NCBI GenBank assembly: GCA_036961355.1
Contig: JBALVL010000022.1
Span: 1-64,000, forward strand
DNA from: Motiliproteus sp036961355
GTDB lineage: Bacteria > Pseudomonadota > Gammaproteobacteria > Pseudomonadales > Balneatricaceae
Direction of reading: 5' to 3'
Length of the DNA stretch: 64,000 nucleotides
Part shown: positions 43,423 to 52,906 of the stretch, in pieces
How positions within the stretch are numbered: the first letter of the stretch is position 1
How the letters are laid out: every line of letters begins with the position of its first letter
Translations under genes and position numbers: made by a program
The notes under the pieces: generated by a model
The model's input: the letters and a program-made list of their open reading frames with translations, nothing else
The model's database searches: none
Told to the model about the DNA's origin: nothing

Positions 43423-43536
43423 ATACAACCCGCTATCCCGATCAAACTGGATACACTTTACCACAGACGCCAAACCCCTACAGCCGCTCACTTTGAGCAA
43501 CAATGAAAACCTTCGAGCACTCATACCAACCAACAA

Positions 43537-44364
43537 TTAAGGCTTCTCTGACTGGCTGCCCGTAAGCGGTTGATCCTCTTCAACAGCAGCAAAATCAGCC
43601 GCCTTAAGCTCCGGCAGCTGCTGCTCCGGACAGTCCGCGCCCAGCGCCCGCATCGCCTGCCCCATTGTCTCTATTCGTGTATCTACAGCTTCCATATGAT
43701 CAAGCAACGAGCGTATCGCATGCGCCACCGGATCAGGCAACTCACTGGTGACACCGTATGCATCAAAACCGATCTTATCAGCCACCAACCGGCGCTGCTC
43801 CAACTGCTCAGCAGTCAGCGTTTCGGCCGTCTCGCAATCTTCTTCAGCCTGCGCACAGCGCACAATCCGCCCAGGAATACCAACCACAGTAGCCCCCGCA
43901 GGCACCTCTTTGGTAATCACCGCATTGGAACCGATCCGGGCATCTTTACCGACCACGAACGGCCCCAGGATTTTAGCGCCAGCACCAACCACCACACCAT
44001 CCTCAAGCGTTGGATGACGTTTACCTTTATTCCAAGTCGTCCCACCCAAGGTTACGCCGTGATACAAGGTAACATCGTTACCGATTTCAGCGGTCTCACC
44101 GATCACTACTCCCATACCATGATCGATAAAAAACCGCCGACCTATCCGTGCGCCAGGATGAATTTCAACCCCGGTCAAGAAACGTGAAAAGGTAGAAATG
44201 GTACGCGCCAGCCACTTAAAACCACGCCGCCACAAACCATGACAAAGACGATGCAGCATCAACGCATGCAGACCCGGGTAGTTGGTCAGCACCTCAAAGG
44301 CATTTCGCGCTGCTGGGTCCCGATCAAAGACCGAACTAACGTCTTCTCTCAATTGATCAAACAT
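43537..44364 (-). CDS. cysE: Serine O-acetyltransferase
   Basis: This 275-aa enzyme makes O-acetylserine, the precursor of cysteine. The start at 44364 (MFDQLREDVSSVF) has a near-perfect AGGAGG; the start overlaps the trmJ end by 8 nt. The left-handed beta-helix repeat is visible: GVEIHPGARIGRRFFIDHGMGVVIG, then NDVTLYHGVTLGG and ARIGSNAVITKEVP. The C-terminal tail is longer than in the short CysE type and contains helical, Glu-rich sequence. It lies just upstream of the isc operon, which consumes cysteine. Confidence 0.94.
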   Translation of the reverse strand: MFDQLREDVSSVFDRDPAARNAFEVLTNYPGLHALMLHRLCHGLWRRGFKWLARTISTFSRFLTGVEIHPGARIGRRFFIDHGMGVVIGETAEIGNDVTLYHGVTLGGTTWNKGKRHPTLEDGVVVGAGAKILGPFVVGKDARIGSNAVITKEVPAGATVVGIPGRIVRCAQAEEDCETAETLTAEQLEQRRLVADKIGFDAYGVTSELPDPVAHAIRSLLDHMEAVDTRIETMGQAMRALGADCPEQQLPELKAADFAAVEEDQPLTGSQSEKP

Positions 44365-45133
44365 TTTCACCTCCTGACTTACCCGCAACTTTCTGGGTAG
44401 CGGTCAAAATCCCACGCAACACACCCACCTCAACCCGATCAGGGTGGCTACGCATATACAAACGCCGCAAACGAGTCATAAGCTGACGCGGATTGTCAGG
44501 ATCAAGAAAATCGATCTCGGTGAGAGTTTTTTCCATATGCACAAACAATCGCTCCAACTCATCTGCACTGGCCGACTCGATATCCCAGGCAGTGCCCCAA
44601 TGCTCCGCATCAGCGACTAAGACCTCAGGCTGGGACAAGGCAGACATCCGCAGCTCATAACACAACACCTGCACAGCAGCAGCAAGATTCAGCGAGCTAA
44701 AGTCAGGATTCGAGGGAATATGCACATGACGATGACAACGATGCAACTCATCGTTGGTCAACCCCCGGTCTTCACGGCCAAACACCAACGCAACTTGAGG
44801 AAGCTCACCCTCAGCGTCCCGCTGAACGGCAATCACTTGCTCGGCCATCTGCCTTGGGTCGACCACCGGCCACGGAATATGACGCCCCCGAGCGCTAGCA
44901 CCAACAACCAACTGACAACCTTCTAGCGCCTCATCAAGCGTGGAAACGACACGCGCTTGCTGCAACACATCGGCGGCACCTGCAGCCCGAGCCACCGCTG
45001 TATCACTGGGAAATTCCTTGGGATCAACCAGTACCAGCTGACTTACTGCCATATTTTTCATGGCACGCGCCACCCCGCCAATATTGCCGGGATGGGAAGT
45101 ATTAACCAGCACGATTCGAATCGAAGCGAGCAT
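44357..45133 (-). CDS. trmJ: tRNA (Cm32/Um32) methyltransferase
   Basis: This 258-aa SPOUT methyltransferase methylates the ribose of position 32 in tRNAs. It has IVLVNTSHPGNIGGVARAMKNM at the N-terminus, VALVFGREDRGLTNDEL and IPSNPDFSSLNLAAAVQVLCYELR, the trefoil-knot AdoMet site. It is divergent from suhB and overlaps cysE, so the two are cotranscribed. Confidence 0.95.
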   Translation of the reverse strand: MLASIRIVLVNTSHPGNIGGVARAMKNMAVSQLVLVDPKEFPSDTAVARAAGAADVLQQARVVSTLDEALEGCQLVVGASARGRHIPWPVVDPRQMAEQVIAVQRDAEGELPQVALVFGREDRGLTNDELHRCHRHVHIPSNPDFSSLNLAAAVQVLCYELRMSALSQPEVLVADAEHWGTAWDIESASADELERLFVHMEKTLTEIDFLDPDNPRQLMTRLRRLYMRSHPDRVEVGVLRGILTATQKVAGKSGGENV

Positions 45134-45282
45134 GAAAGCATTCTCTGTAAATTATAGGCGCACGAATTCTACCAGATATCCGAGCAGGGCCGTAAGCTAT
45201 AGCGCGATATTCAGCCAGACCCGCGCACCTCTTCCGATTCACTGTCGAGGCATAAAACACTTAGGCGCAAAGCCCCCTTCTT

Positions 45283-45291
45283 TGGTATACT
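45283..45291 (+). promoter_or_regulatory. Extended -10 promoter for suhB
   Basis: TGGTATACT is an extended -10 (TGn plus TATACT) 35 nt upstream of the suhB start, without a clear -35. Confidence 0.45.
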
Positions 45292-45325
45292 GCGCGACTA
45301 TTTTAGCCTTACAGAAAAAGCCATC

Positions 45326-46105
45326 ATGCAACCCACACTAAATATCGCCCTGCGGGCCGCCCGTATAGCCGGCGAACAAGTCGCTCGCGCCGTCGATCGG
45401 CTCGATATCATCAAATCAGAAAACGAGGATGTTGCGGAATTCATCGCTGAAACCGCCGCTGCTGCCGAGCGTTCTATCGCCTATCACCTACTGAAAGCAA
45501 ACCCCGGACACCGCATCACCGGCCAGCATAGCGGCAACATTGGCGCAGGCGAAGCCAGCGACCATGAGTGGTTCGTCAACCCGATCGACGGCCTGACCAA
45601 TTTCGCCAATGCGTTACCAACATTTGCACTGACCCTGGTCTGCAAGGTTCAAGGCAAGATCGAACACGCCGTTGTACTCAACCCGAACACCGGCGAAGAG
45701 TTCACCGCCAGCCGCGGTCGTGGCGCTCAAGTCAATGGTAAGCGAACTCGCGTCAGCGACCTGAAAACCCTGCCCAAAGCGCTGATCGGTAATTACTACA
45801 ATCATCGCGACGACGCTGGGCTCGAACGCCATCTGCGCGGTACAAAAACGGTCTATCAGCAACAAGCCGAACTCCACCAGATCGGCTCTGCCGCACTGAC
45901 GCTTGCTTACCAAGCCGCCGGCCGCACTGACAGCTGCTGGATTCAGGGCGCTGACAGCTGGGAACTGGAAGCAGGCCTACTGCTGCTTCAAGAATCCGGC
46001 GCACTAATCGGAGACTTCAACGGCAACAACGGCATGCTTGAGAGCGGCAACCTGATCGCCGCCAACCCCAAGCTGTTTAAGCAGATGCTTAAGCAACTGC
46101 ACTAA
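45326..46105 (+). CDS. suhB: SuhB-like protein lacking inositol monophosphatase active-site residues
   Basis: This 259-aa protein aligns without gaps to SuhB N-terminally (MQPTLNIALRAARIAG) and occupies the suhB locus next to trmJ. Metal-binding positions of the family are changed: the EE of ITEESG is Q67-H68, D84 of WVIDPLDG is N85 (only D88 remains), the Thr after DG is Leu, and the Asp of PWDFAAG is Glu213. The flanking sequence stays aligned, so frameshift is not the cause. E. coli SuhB also acts in rRNA antitermination with NusA, independent of catalysis; that role may be the one retained. Confidence 0.87.
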   Translation: MQPTLNIALRAARIAGEQVARAVDRLDIIKSENEDVAEFIAETAAAAERSIAYHLLKANPGHRITGQHSGNIGAGEASDHEWFVNPIDGLTNFANALPTFALTLVCKVQGKIEHAVVLNPNTGEEFTASRGRGAQVNGKRTRVSDLKTLPKALIGNYYNHRDDAGLERHLRGTKTVYQQQAELHQIGSAALTLAYQAAGRTDSCWIQGADSWELEAGLLLLQESGALIGDFNGNNGMLESGNLIAANPKLFKQMLKQLH

Positions 46106-46124
46106 AACATCTGCCAAGACAGTC

Positions 46125-46161
46125 AAAAAAAGGCGACCCTCTTAAGAAGGTCGCCTTTTTT
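46125..46161. terminator. Terminator after suhB
   Basis: AAAAAAGGCGACC pairs with GGTCGCCTTTTTT, with a partly paired loop, 20 nt beyond the suhB stop. A and T runs on both sides make it usable on either strand. Confidence 0.9.
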
Positions 46162-46190
46162 ATACTCGCCAGAAAGCACTTACCCCAAAC

Positions 46191-46220
46191 AAAAACGGAG
46201 AGCCGAAGCTCTCCGTTTTT
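46191..46220. terminator. Terminator after purA
   Basis: AAAAACGGAGAGC-CGAA-GCTCTCCGTTTTT is a perfect 13-bp stem with a tetraloop, 22 nt beyond the purA stop on the minus strand. Confidence 0.92.
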
Positions 46221-46241
46221 AGTGCACCAAAAAATTTCCTA

Positions 46242-47537
46242 TCAGCTATCGAACGCACTGCGTAGAACAATTGTCTCATTGCGATCCGGACCGGTTGAAA
46301 CGATATCGATCGGTGTGCCCGTTAGCTCTTCAATACGCTTGATATAGGCCAGCGCAGCTGCAGGCAACTGCTCCATCGATTTAGCACCAAAGGTGGTTTC
46401 GCTCCAGCCTTGCATCTCCTCGTAGACCGGCACCACCGCTTCAAAAGCTTCACTGTCACCCGGCATCGGTACCGAATTACCTTCAGCATCCTGATAAGCC
46501 ACGCAAACCTTGATAGTTTTCAGACCATCCAGCACGTCCAACTTGGTCAGACAGATACCCGAAACACTGTTGATCTGGACAGAATGGCGCAACGCCACCG
46601 CATCGAACCAACCGCAACGACGATCACGCCCCGTGGTCGCACCCACCTCATGTCCCTTAACCGCCAAGTGCTCACCAATGTCATCGAACAATTCGGTTGG
46701 AAACGGCCCGGACCCAACACGAGTGGTGTAAGCCTTGGTGATACCCAGAATATAATCCAGATACAGCGGGCCAAAACCACTACCGGTCGCCACGCCACCC
46801 GCAGTAGTATTGGACGAGGTCACGAACGGGTAAGTACCGTGATCAATATCGAGCAACGAGCCTTGGGCGCCTTCAAACAGAATATTGTCTCCGTTGCGAC
46901 GATATTCATGCAGCTTATCGGTGACATCAATCATCATTGGACGCAGTTCTTCAGCCATCGCCATCGCGTCATCGAAGGTTTTTTGATAATCGATCGCATC
47001 AACCTTATAGTACTGGGTCAGCGCAAAGTTATGGTATTCCAGCACCTCTTTGAGCTTAGAAGCAAAACGCTCAGGGTTCATCATATCTGCCAGACGCAAA
47101 CCACGACGCGCCACTTTATCTTCGTAAGCCGGACCAATACCACGCCCCGTGGTACCGATCTTGGCATTACCGCGCGCCAACTCACGTGCCTGGTCTAACG
47201 CAATATGGTACGGCAGGATCAACGGACAAGCAGGACTCAATCGCAGGCGTTCACGAACCGGCACACCCTTGAGCTCCAGCCCCGCGATCTCTTTTAGCAA
47301 GGCTTCGGGTGACAACACTACACCGTTGCCGATCATACACAGCACATTGTCACGCAGTATGCCTGATGGAATCAGATGCAGGACGGTTTTCTCACCATCG
47401 ATAACCAGCGTATGGCCGGCATTATGACCACCCTGAAAACGCGCTACCGCAGCAGCCTGTTCGGTCAGCAGGTCAACAATCTTGCCCTTGCCCTCATCGC
47501 CCCACTGGGTGCCTAATACAACGACGTTCTTGCCCAT
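46242..47537 (-). CDS. purA: Adenylosuccinate synthetase
   Basis: This 431-aa GTP-dependent enzyme adds aspartate to IMP toward AMP. It has VVLGTQWGDEGKGKIVDLLTE, GGHNAGHTLV, GTTGRGIGPAYEDK, EGAQGSLLDIDHGTYPFVTSSN and GRDRRCGWFDAVAL. With purL and guaBA it makes purine metabolism prominent in this window. It is downstream of hisZ on the same strand. Confidence 0.97.
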   Translation of the reverse strand: MGKNVVVLGTQWGDEGKGKIVDLLTEQAAAVARFQGGHNAGHTLVIDGEKTVLHLIPSGILRDNVLCMIGNGVVLSPEALLKEIAGLELKGVPVRERLRLSPACPLILPYHIALDQARELARGNAKIGTTGRGIGPAYEDKVARRGLRLADMMNPERFASKLKEVLEYHNFALTQYYKVDAIDYQKTFDDAMAMAEELRPMMIDVTDKLHEYRRNGDNILFEGAQGSLLDIDHGTYPFVTSSNTTAGGVATGSGFGPLYLDYILGITKAYTTRVGSGPFPTELFDDIGEHLAVKGHEVGATTGRDRRCGWFDAVALRHSVQINSVSGICLTKLDVLDGLKTIKVCVAYQDAEGNSVPMPGDSEAFEAVVPVYEEMQGWSETTFGAKSMEQLPAAALAYIKRIEELTGTPIDIVSTGPDRNETIVLRSAFDS

Positions 47538-47668
47538 AGATCCAAAGTCTCAATCAGATTTTATTTCAGTTCGCACTTACCGAAGATACATTCTGATAAT
47601 CACAGCTAGCACCCTTCGGGGCACTATTCAGAGCATACGTATCTCAGTAGATACCGATAATATTCAGC

Positions 47669-48856
47669 CTAACTAACAGCAACCACACTCCAGCCGCCAT
47701 CAAGCAACTGTAACTGCCGATCACAACTCAGCTCCGCCAGATCAACCGGCGCGCCTGGCAAAGCCTGCACCACACGCTCACCCTGCTGGCGCAGTTGTAC
47801 AACCAATGCCTGCAATGCGACATCAGATTCAACGGGAGCCAAAATAACACCACGCCGATCTGCATGATCAATCGCCAGCTCAGAAATCACCTTCAAATCA
47901 CCGCTAAAGCCGGTAGCCGGACGCGCTCGCCCGAACACCTTACCAATCTCATCGTAGCGACCACCCTTTGCCAACGGCTGACCGTAACTAGGGATAAAGA
48001 CCGCAAAGACGATACCGGTATGGTAGTTATAACCACGTAGCTCGGCCAGATCAAAATAGAGCGTAACGGCCGGGAAGCGCAGCTGCACAGCATCAGCAAT
48101 CGCCTGCACATCATCAAGTACCGACAACACCTCGGGATACTCCACCTGCAATGCAATACGCGCCCGCTCAATGGTATCGATTCCACCATTTAAGTGCGGT
48201 AGTAGCGCAAACGCCTGACGCAGCCCCTGAGTTAACGGCAACCTAGCCAACAAAGCCTCAAGCTCAGTCAACGACTTCTTCTGCAGCAACGCAAACAACT
48301 CCGCCTGTTCATCGACGGTCAGCTCGGCCTGCGCAATCAACGCACGATAGATACCGACATGCCCCAGATCCAGCGTCAACGGCTGACCTAGCTCGGCCAA
48401 CTGCAGCGATTCAAGCATCAGCCCGATCACTTCGATGTCACTAGCGACACCAGCATGCCCGTATAGCTCAGCGCCGATCTGCAACGGCGAGCGACCGGTC
48501 AGCATATTGGCCGGAACTGTGTGCAAGACCGAGTTGGCATAACACAATCGCGACGGAGATTGATGGTTAAGGCTGTGCGCATCAATGCGCGCCACTTGCG
48601 GCGTGGTATCCGCCCGCAGCCCCATCATCCGCCCGGTCAGGCGATCGGTCACCTGAAAGGTATTCAATGCCAGATCATTTCCGGTACCGGTCAGCAACGA
48701 TTCCAGATACTCGATCATCGGCGGCATCACCAGATCGTAGCCCCAGCTATCGAACAGGTTAAGCATTTTGCGCCGCAACGCCTCAACCTGCCGCGCTTCG
48801 GCAGGAAGTATCTCTTTAACTCCGTCTGGCAACAGCCAACGATCAGCAGTGGACAT
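47669..48856 (-). CDS. hisZ: ATP phosphoribosyltransferase regulatory subunit
   Basis: This 395-aa HisRS-like protein pairs with short-form HisG in histidine synthesis. I chose the start at 48856 (MSTADRWLLPDGVKEILP) with GGGAG upstream; 20 more codons are open. It has PPMIEYLESLLTGTG, LRADTTPQVARIDAH and YYFDLAELRGYNYHTGIVF-like sequence (FDLAELRGYNYHTG), GGRYDEIG, but lacks the HisRS anticodon-binding domain. The organism should therefore have the short HisG. Confidence 0.94.
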   Translation of the reverse strand: MSTADRWLLPDGVKEILPAEARQVEALRRKMLNLFDSWGYDLVMPPMIEYLESLLTGTGNDLALNTFQVTDRLTGRMMGLRADTTPQVARIDAHSLNHQSPSRLCYANSVLHTVPANMLTGRSPLQIGAELYGHAGVASDIEVIGLMLESLQLAELGQPLTLDLGHVGIYRALIAQAELTVDEQAELFALLQKKSLTELEALLARLPLTQGLRQAFALLPHLNGGIDTIERARIALQVEYPEVLSVLDDVQAIADAVQLRFPAVTLYFDLAELRGYNYHTGIVFAVFIPSYGQPLAKGGRYDEIGKVFGRARPATGFSGDLKVISELAIDHADRRGVILAPVESDVALQALVVQLRQQGERVVQALPGAPVDLAELSCDRQLQLLDGGWSVVAVS

Positions 48857-48954
48857 CTCTAACAAGCTCCCATCAAGAGCAATACGTGAACGATGCTGGA
48901 CAGTAATAATCACCATCCAAAAAATAGAAAAATATCAACGAACTAGCTGCTTTA

Positions 48955-49146
48955 TCAATGTATTAAATAGAGCAAACCGGTTCCGATCAACATACTAGCC
49001 AAGCCGATAATACGCAGCATCCGATTATCGATCACGGCCAACTGCTGCACCATGTTGCGCCAACGCTGCGGGTACAGAAACGGAACCACTCCCTCCAACA
49101 CCAGCATCAGGCAGAACGCGATCAATAACTCGCGCCACAGCTCCAT
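48955..49146 (-). CDS. DUF2065 small membrane protein (YjeT family)
   Basis: This 63-aa protein has two hydrophobic segments (LLIAFCLMLVLEGVVPFLYP and IIGLASMLIGTGLLYLI) separated by a basic loop. Family members sit between hflC and purA/hisZ in most gammaproteobacteria, as here. The function is unknown. Confidence 0.9.
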   Translation of the reverse strand: MELWRELLIAFCLMLVLEGVVPFLYPQRWRNMVQQLAVIDNRMLRIIGLASMLIGTGLLYLIH

Positions 49147-49197
49147 AGAGCCTCCTTACAGCAACAGTCAAGACACTATTACGACTACGCCAAACAC

Positions 49198-49220
49198 AAA
49201 AAAACCGGGACGCATCCCGG
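49198..49220 (-). terminator. Terminator of the hfl operon, distal
   Basis: CCGGGA-TGCG-TCCCGG on the minus strand is followed by seven T residues. It lies 119 nt after the hflC stop, before the DUF2065 gene. Confidence 0.88.
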
Positions 49221-49252
49221 CTGACGAATAATACACCAACGTTACACTAAAC

Positions 49253-49285
49253 ACAGCCCCATCCTATTCAGGAATAGGGGCTGTT
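49253..49285. terminator. Long hairpin after hflC
   Basis: ACAGCC pairs with GGCTGT and an inner CCTATT pairs with AATAGG with a small bulge. It lies 54 nt beyond the hflC stop, upstream of the stronger terminator, giving a tandem arrangement. Confidence 0.6.
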
Positions 49286-49338
49286 ATAAGAAGGTCAGAC
49301 TATCAATCAATCCCAGTCACTTTTCAGTAACAGGCTCT

Positions 49339-50214
49339 TTAATTACGACCCATGGGTGCATTCAGGTATTTAAAGAAATCGCTACTCGGATCCAACACCA
49401 TCACGTCACCTTTATTGTTAAAGGTCTCTTTATAGGCATTAAGACTACGGTAAAACGAGTAGAACTCCGAATCTTTCTGATAAGCGTTAGCATAGGTCGC
49501 GGCAGCCAAGGCATCGCCATCACCGCGTAACTGCTCAGCTTCACGGAACGCTTCAGCCAACAATACGGTCTTTTGACGATCGGCGTCAGCGCGAATACCT
49601 TCGGCTAACTCATTACCTTTAGAGCGCAACTCACGTGCTTCCCGCTCACGCTCAGTTCGCATCCGGTCATATACCGACTCACTTACCTCGGTAGGCAGCT
49701 CGATACGCTTAACCCTGACATCAACCACTTCAATACCCAGCTCTGTCTGGCTAATCGCAGTCAACTCCCGAGTCAGCTCAACCATCATCTCTTCACGCTG
49801 CCCCGAAACAACCTCGGTCAACGTGCGACGACCAAACTTGTTACGCAACCGCGTATCCATCCGAGACGACAACAGGTCCGACGCACGGAATTCGTCACCA
49901 GAGGTAGCGGTATAATAAGTCTTAACATCAGCAATTCGCCATTTTACAAACGAGTCAACGATCAGTCGTTTCTTATCCAGCGTCAGGTAATCCTGCGGCC
50001 GTGAGTCCAACGTCTGCACCCGGCCATCAAACTTGGACACTGTGTTAACCATCGGGATTTTAAAGTGCAGGCCTGGCTGAAGGTCAGCATTGACTACCTC
50101 ACCAAAACGTAACACCAAACCACGCTCGGTTTCACTGATGATAAAGATCGACTTTGACAGCACGACCAACACCAGTAACAGACCACCTAGTACAACAAAA
50201 GTACGTCCACCCAT
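49339..50214 (-). CDS. hflC: HflC, subunit of FtsH modulator complex
   Basis: This 291-aa SPFH/prohibitin-domain protein has one N-terminal membrane helix (VVLGGLLLVLVVLSKSIFII) and a periplasmic SPFH domain (ETERGLVLRFGEVVNADLQPGLHFKIP), then a coiled-coil region rich in Glu, Arg and Ala. It forms a cage with HflK around FtsH. It begins one base after the hflK stop (TAA C ATG). Confidence 0.95.
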   Translation of the reverse strand: MGGRTFVVLGGLLLVLVVLSKSIFIISETERGLVLRFGEVVNADLQPGLHFKIPMVNTVSKFDGRVQTLDSRPQDYLTLDKKRLIVDSFVKWRIADVKTYYTATSGDEFRASDLLSSRMDTRLRNKFGRRTLTEVVSGQREEMMVELTRELTAISQTELGIEVVDVRVKRIELPTEVSESVYDRMRTEREREARELRSKGNELAEGIRADADRQKTVLLAEAFREAEQLRGDGDALAAATYANAYQKDSEFYSFYRSLNAYKETFNNKGDVMVLDPSSDFFKYLNAPMGRN

Positions 50215-50215
50215 G

Positions 50216-51394
50216 TTAGCGCTCCTCCCTTACTGACGACGCCTGGCGTCGACGAAGGCGATTGATCACCTCGTCAGCAACTTGCCCGACGGAGTCATTA
50301 TCTAGCTGCTGATCGTTGCCGAAATTAATAGAGCCCGACTTACGATTGATGATCTGATCCAATGGCAGATACATCATGTTATTACCACCTTCAACATCCA
50401 TCAGTACCTTTGACGAGTTCGACATTACCGCCGACATCGCGTCCAGATACAAACGTTCACGCGTTACAACAGGGGCTTTCTGGTATTCGAACAACAGTTT
50501 TTCAAAACGATCGGCTTCACCTTCTGCTCGGGTAGTCACCTCGGCTTGATAGGCACTGGCCTCCTCCAACAGACGCTGAGCCTTACCTCGGGCCTCAGGA
50601 ACGATACCGTTAGCGTAGGATTCTGCTTCGTTCTTAACTCGCTGCTCATCCTCCCTCGCCTTGATCACATCATCAAACGCCGACTGAACCTGGCTTGGTG
50701 CCCGAGTACTCTCAACGTTCACCTTGGAAATACGCAGACCTGTACCGTAAGTATCCATATAACCCTGGAGTCGTTCCTGCACTTCGGTGGCCAGCAACTC
50801 ACGTCCTTCGGTCAAGATAAAGTGCATCTCGGAAGTCCCCACAGCATGACGCAACGCGCTCTCGGTTGCATGCTTAAGGCTGACCTCAGGATCGCGAACC
50901 TTCAACACAAAGGACTTAGGATCGGTAACCCGATATTGCACCTTCAAACCAACCTCGACGATATTCTCGTCTTCAGTCAGCATCAGTGCCCGGTGTTCTT
51001 CAGAACGAACCTGAGTTACGTTGATCGGAAAGCGTTGATCTATCAATGGCGGATTCCAGCGCAGACCTGGCAACACGGTGTCGTTGTATTTGCCCAACCG
51101 CAGTATAACCACTCGCTCCTGTTCGTTGACGGTGTAAAAACCCATCCCGCCCCACACAACAGCCAAACCGAAAACAAGCAACAGCACGCCACCCATCCCC
51201 AGCGAGCTTCCTTTGCCAGAACCGGAGCTGCTACCGCCGCCACCGCCGCCACCAAAGATGCCATTGAGCTTTTCCTGCAATTTACGCAGCGCTTCATCTA
51301 AATCTGGCGGCCCATCATTCTTTTTGCCACCTCGGCCACCATTACCCCAAGGGTCCTGATTGTTGCCATTGCCACCTGGCTCATTCCAAGCCAT
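50216..51394 (-). CDS. hflK: HflK, subunit of FtsH modulator complex
   Basis: This 392-aa protein has a Gly/Asn/Pro-rich cytoplasmic N-terminus (MAWNEPGGNGNNQDPWG) containing polyglycine and Ser/Gly runs, one membrane helix (VLLLVFGLAVVWGGMGFY), an SPFH domain (ERVVILRLGKY, PGLRWNPPLID) and a coiled coil. I chose the start at 51394 because GGAG lies 6 nt upstream; another ATG two codons earlier overlaps that site. Confidence 0.95.
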   Translation of the reverse strand: MAWNEPGGNGNNQDPWGNGGRGGKKNDGPPDLDEALRKLQEKLNGIFGGGGGGGSSSGSGKGSSLGMGGVLLLVFGLAVVWGGMGFYTVNEQERVVILRLGKYNDTVLPGLRWNPPLIDQRFPINVTQVRSEEHRALMLTEDENIVEVGLKVQYRVTDPKSFVLKVRDPEVSLKHATESALRHAVGTSEMHFILTEGRELLATEVQERLQGYMDTYGTGLRISKVNVESTRAPSQVQSAFDDVIKAREDEQRVKNEAESYANGIVPEARGKAQRLLEEASAYQAEVTTRAEGEADRFEKLLFEYQKAPVVTRERLYLDAMSAVMSNSSKVLMDVEGGNNMMYLPLDQIINRKSGSINFGNDQQLDNDSVGQVADEVINRLRRRQASSVREER

Positions 51395-51562
51395 AAGCAT
51401 CTCCGTAATTAATTGAGTAAATTAAAAAAATCATGAACTACATTATCAAACTGTTATGACTGCGCATTGTAGGTAGCGACCCAACACCTTGCAAGGTACA
51501 TAAGGTGATCCATTACTGAGAACCCACTTTTCAGTCACTGCAAGTACATAGAACTCTCACTT

Positions 51563-52870
51563 CTACCACGGATCATCTGAAACTGTCGGAAAAAAACGCT
51601 CTGGACTAACCCCGACACGAGTCAAAATCTGCAATAGATCCCGCTTTTGTATGCGCACTTCTAACAACATCAACCCAGCTTCATCGACCTGCTCACTAAG
51701 CACCGCATCCTGAGTATAAAGCTGCGCCCTGAACGCGCCTTCTGACGGGCTCAGCTGCACTGTCTGGTGGACAATATCATCCCCCAGAAGTTCGGCAACC
51801 GCTTGTGTTAGCAACTCAATCCCTGCGCCTGATACTGCCGACAACCAGACGCGCTGCGGCCGGCCCTGTTCATCACGGTCGATTCTAGCCGCCATACCGT
51901 CCATCAGGTCGATCTTGTTATAAACCTCAAGCATCGGGATTTCATCGGCACCAATCTCCTGCAGTACCGATGTCACCTGCTCGACATTGAGGTCACGCTC
52001 TTCACTGGCCGCATCGACGACATGTAACAACAATGATGCTTCGGTAGTTTCCTGCAACGTAGCACGAAACGCTTCCACTAACTTGTGCGGCAGATGCCGA
52101 ATAAAACCGACCGTATCAGCCAGTATTACCGAGCCAACATCGGCGACATCGACCCGGCGCAAGGTCGGATCGAGGGTGGCGAACAATTGGTCAGCAACAT
52201 AAACCTGCGACTCGGTCATCCGATTAAACAGCGTAGACTTACCGGCGTTGGTATAACCGACCAGCGACACCGTTGAGATTTCGGCCCGCTGACGTTTTCG
52301 CCGACCCTGGTCACGCTGCTTACGCACTTTATCCAGCCGCTTAAGTATCGACTTGATTCGCGCCCGCAACAGCCGCCGGTCGGTTTCCAACTGAGTCTCA
52401 CCCGGCCCCCGCAGCCCGATCCCCCCTTTCTGCCGCTCCAGGTGAGTCCAACCGCGAACTAGCCGGGTCGACATGTGCTCTAACTGAGCCAATTCGACCT
52501 GCAACTTCCCTTCGTAGGTACGGGCACGTTGGGCGAAGATATCCAGGATCAAACCGGTACGGTCAAGCACCCGACACTCCAGCAACTGCTCGAGGTTACG
52601 CTCTTGACTCGGTGATAACGTGTGATTAAACAGAACCAACCGGGCATCGTGCTGGCGGGCGATCTCAGCGATCTCCTGCGCCTTGCCTTGGCCGACAAAA
52701 TACTGGGGACTGGGACGGTTGCGCGATCCTGCCACTAAGGCAACAGGATCGGCACCGGCGGACAGTGCGAGTTCTTCGAACTCTTTCGGGTCTTCCCGTT
52801 CAGCTTCATCATGTAGATCAAGATGAACAAGCACTGCGATTTCGCCCGATTTAGGTCGCTCGAAAAACAA
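51563..52870 (-). CDS. hflX: HflX ribosome-associated GTPase
   Basis: This 435-aa protein splits stalled ribosomes after stress. The N-terminal HflX domain is followed by GWTHLERQKGGIGLRGPGE and a G domain with GYTNAGKSTLFN, DTVGFIRHLP and NKID. The start is TTG at 52870 with AAGGAAG just upstream, and it aligns with the E. coli N-terminus (MF-DRY). The C-terminal domain is about the usual length. It follows hfq by 36 nt in the same operon. Confidence 0.95.
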   Translation of the reverse strand: MFFERPKSGEIAVLVHLDLHDEAEREDPKEFEELALSAGADPVALVAGSRNRPSPQYFVGQGKAQEIAEIARQHDARLVLFNHTLSPSQERNLEQLLECRVLDRTGLILDIFAQRARTYEGKLQVELAQLEHMSTRLVRGWTHLERQKGGIGLRGPGETQLETDRRLLRARIKSILKRLDKVRKQRDQGRRKRQRAEISTVSLVGYTNAGKSTLFNRMTESQVYVADQLFATLDPTLRRVDVADVGSVILADTVGFIRHLPHKLVEAFRATLQETTEASLLLHVVDAASEERDLNVEQVTSVLQEIGADEIPMLEVYNKIDLMDGMAARIDRDEQGRPQRVWLSAVSGAGIELLTQAVAELLGDDIVHQTVQLSPSEGAFRAQLYTQDAVLSEQVDEAGLMLLEVRIQKRDLLQILTRVGVSPERFFPTVSDDPW

Positions 52871-52906
52871 TCGACTTCCTTAATTTAATAGCGATAGGAC
52901 GAGGTA

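Noticed and set aside
45326..46105. Frameshift or sequencing error as the reason for altered SuhB residues
   Set aside because: Flanking residues stay in register on both sides of each changed position and the frame is intact, so isolated substitutions are the simpler reading.
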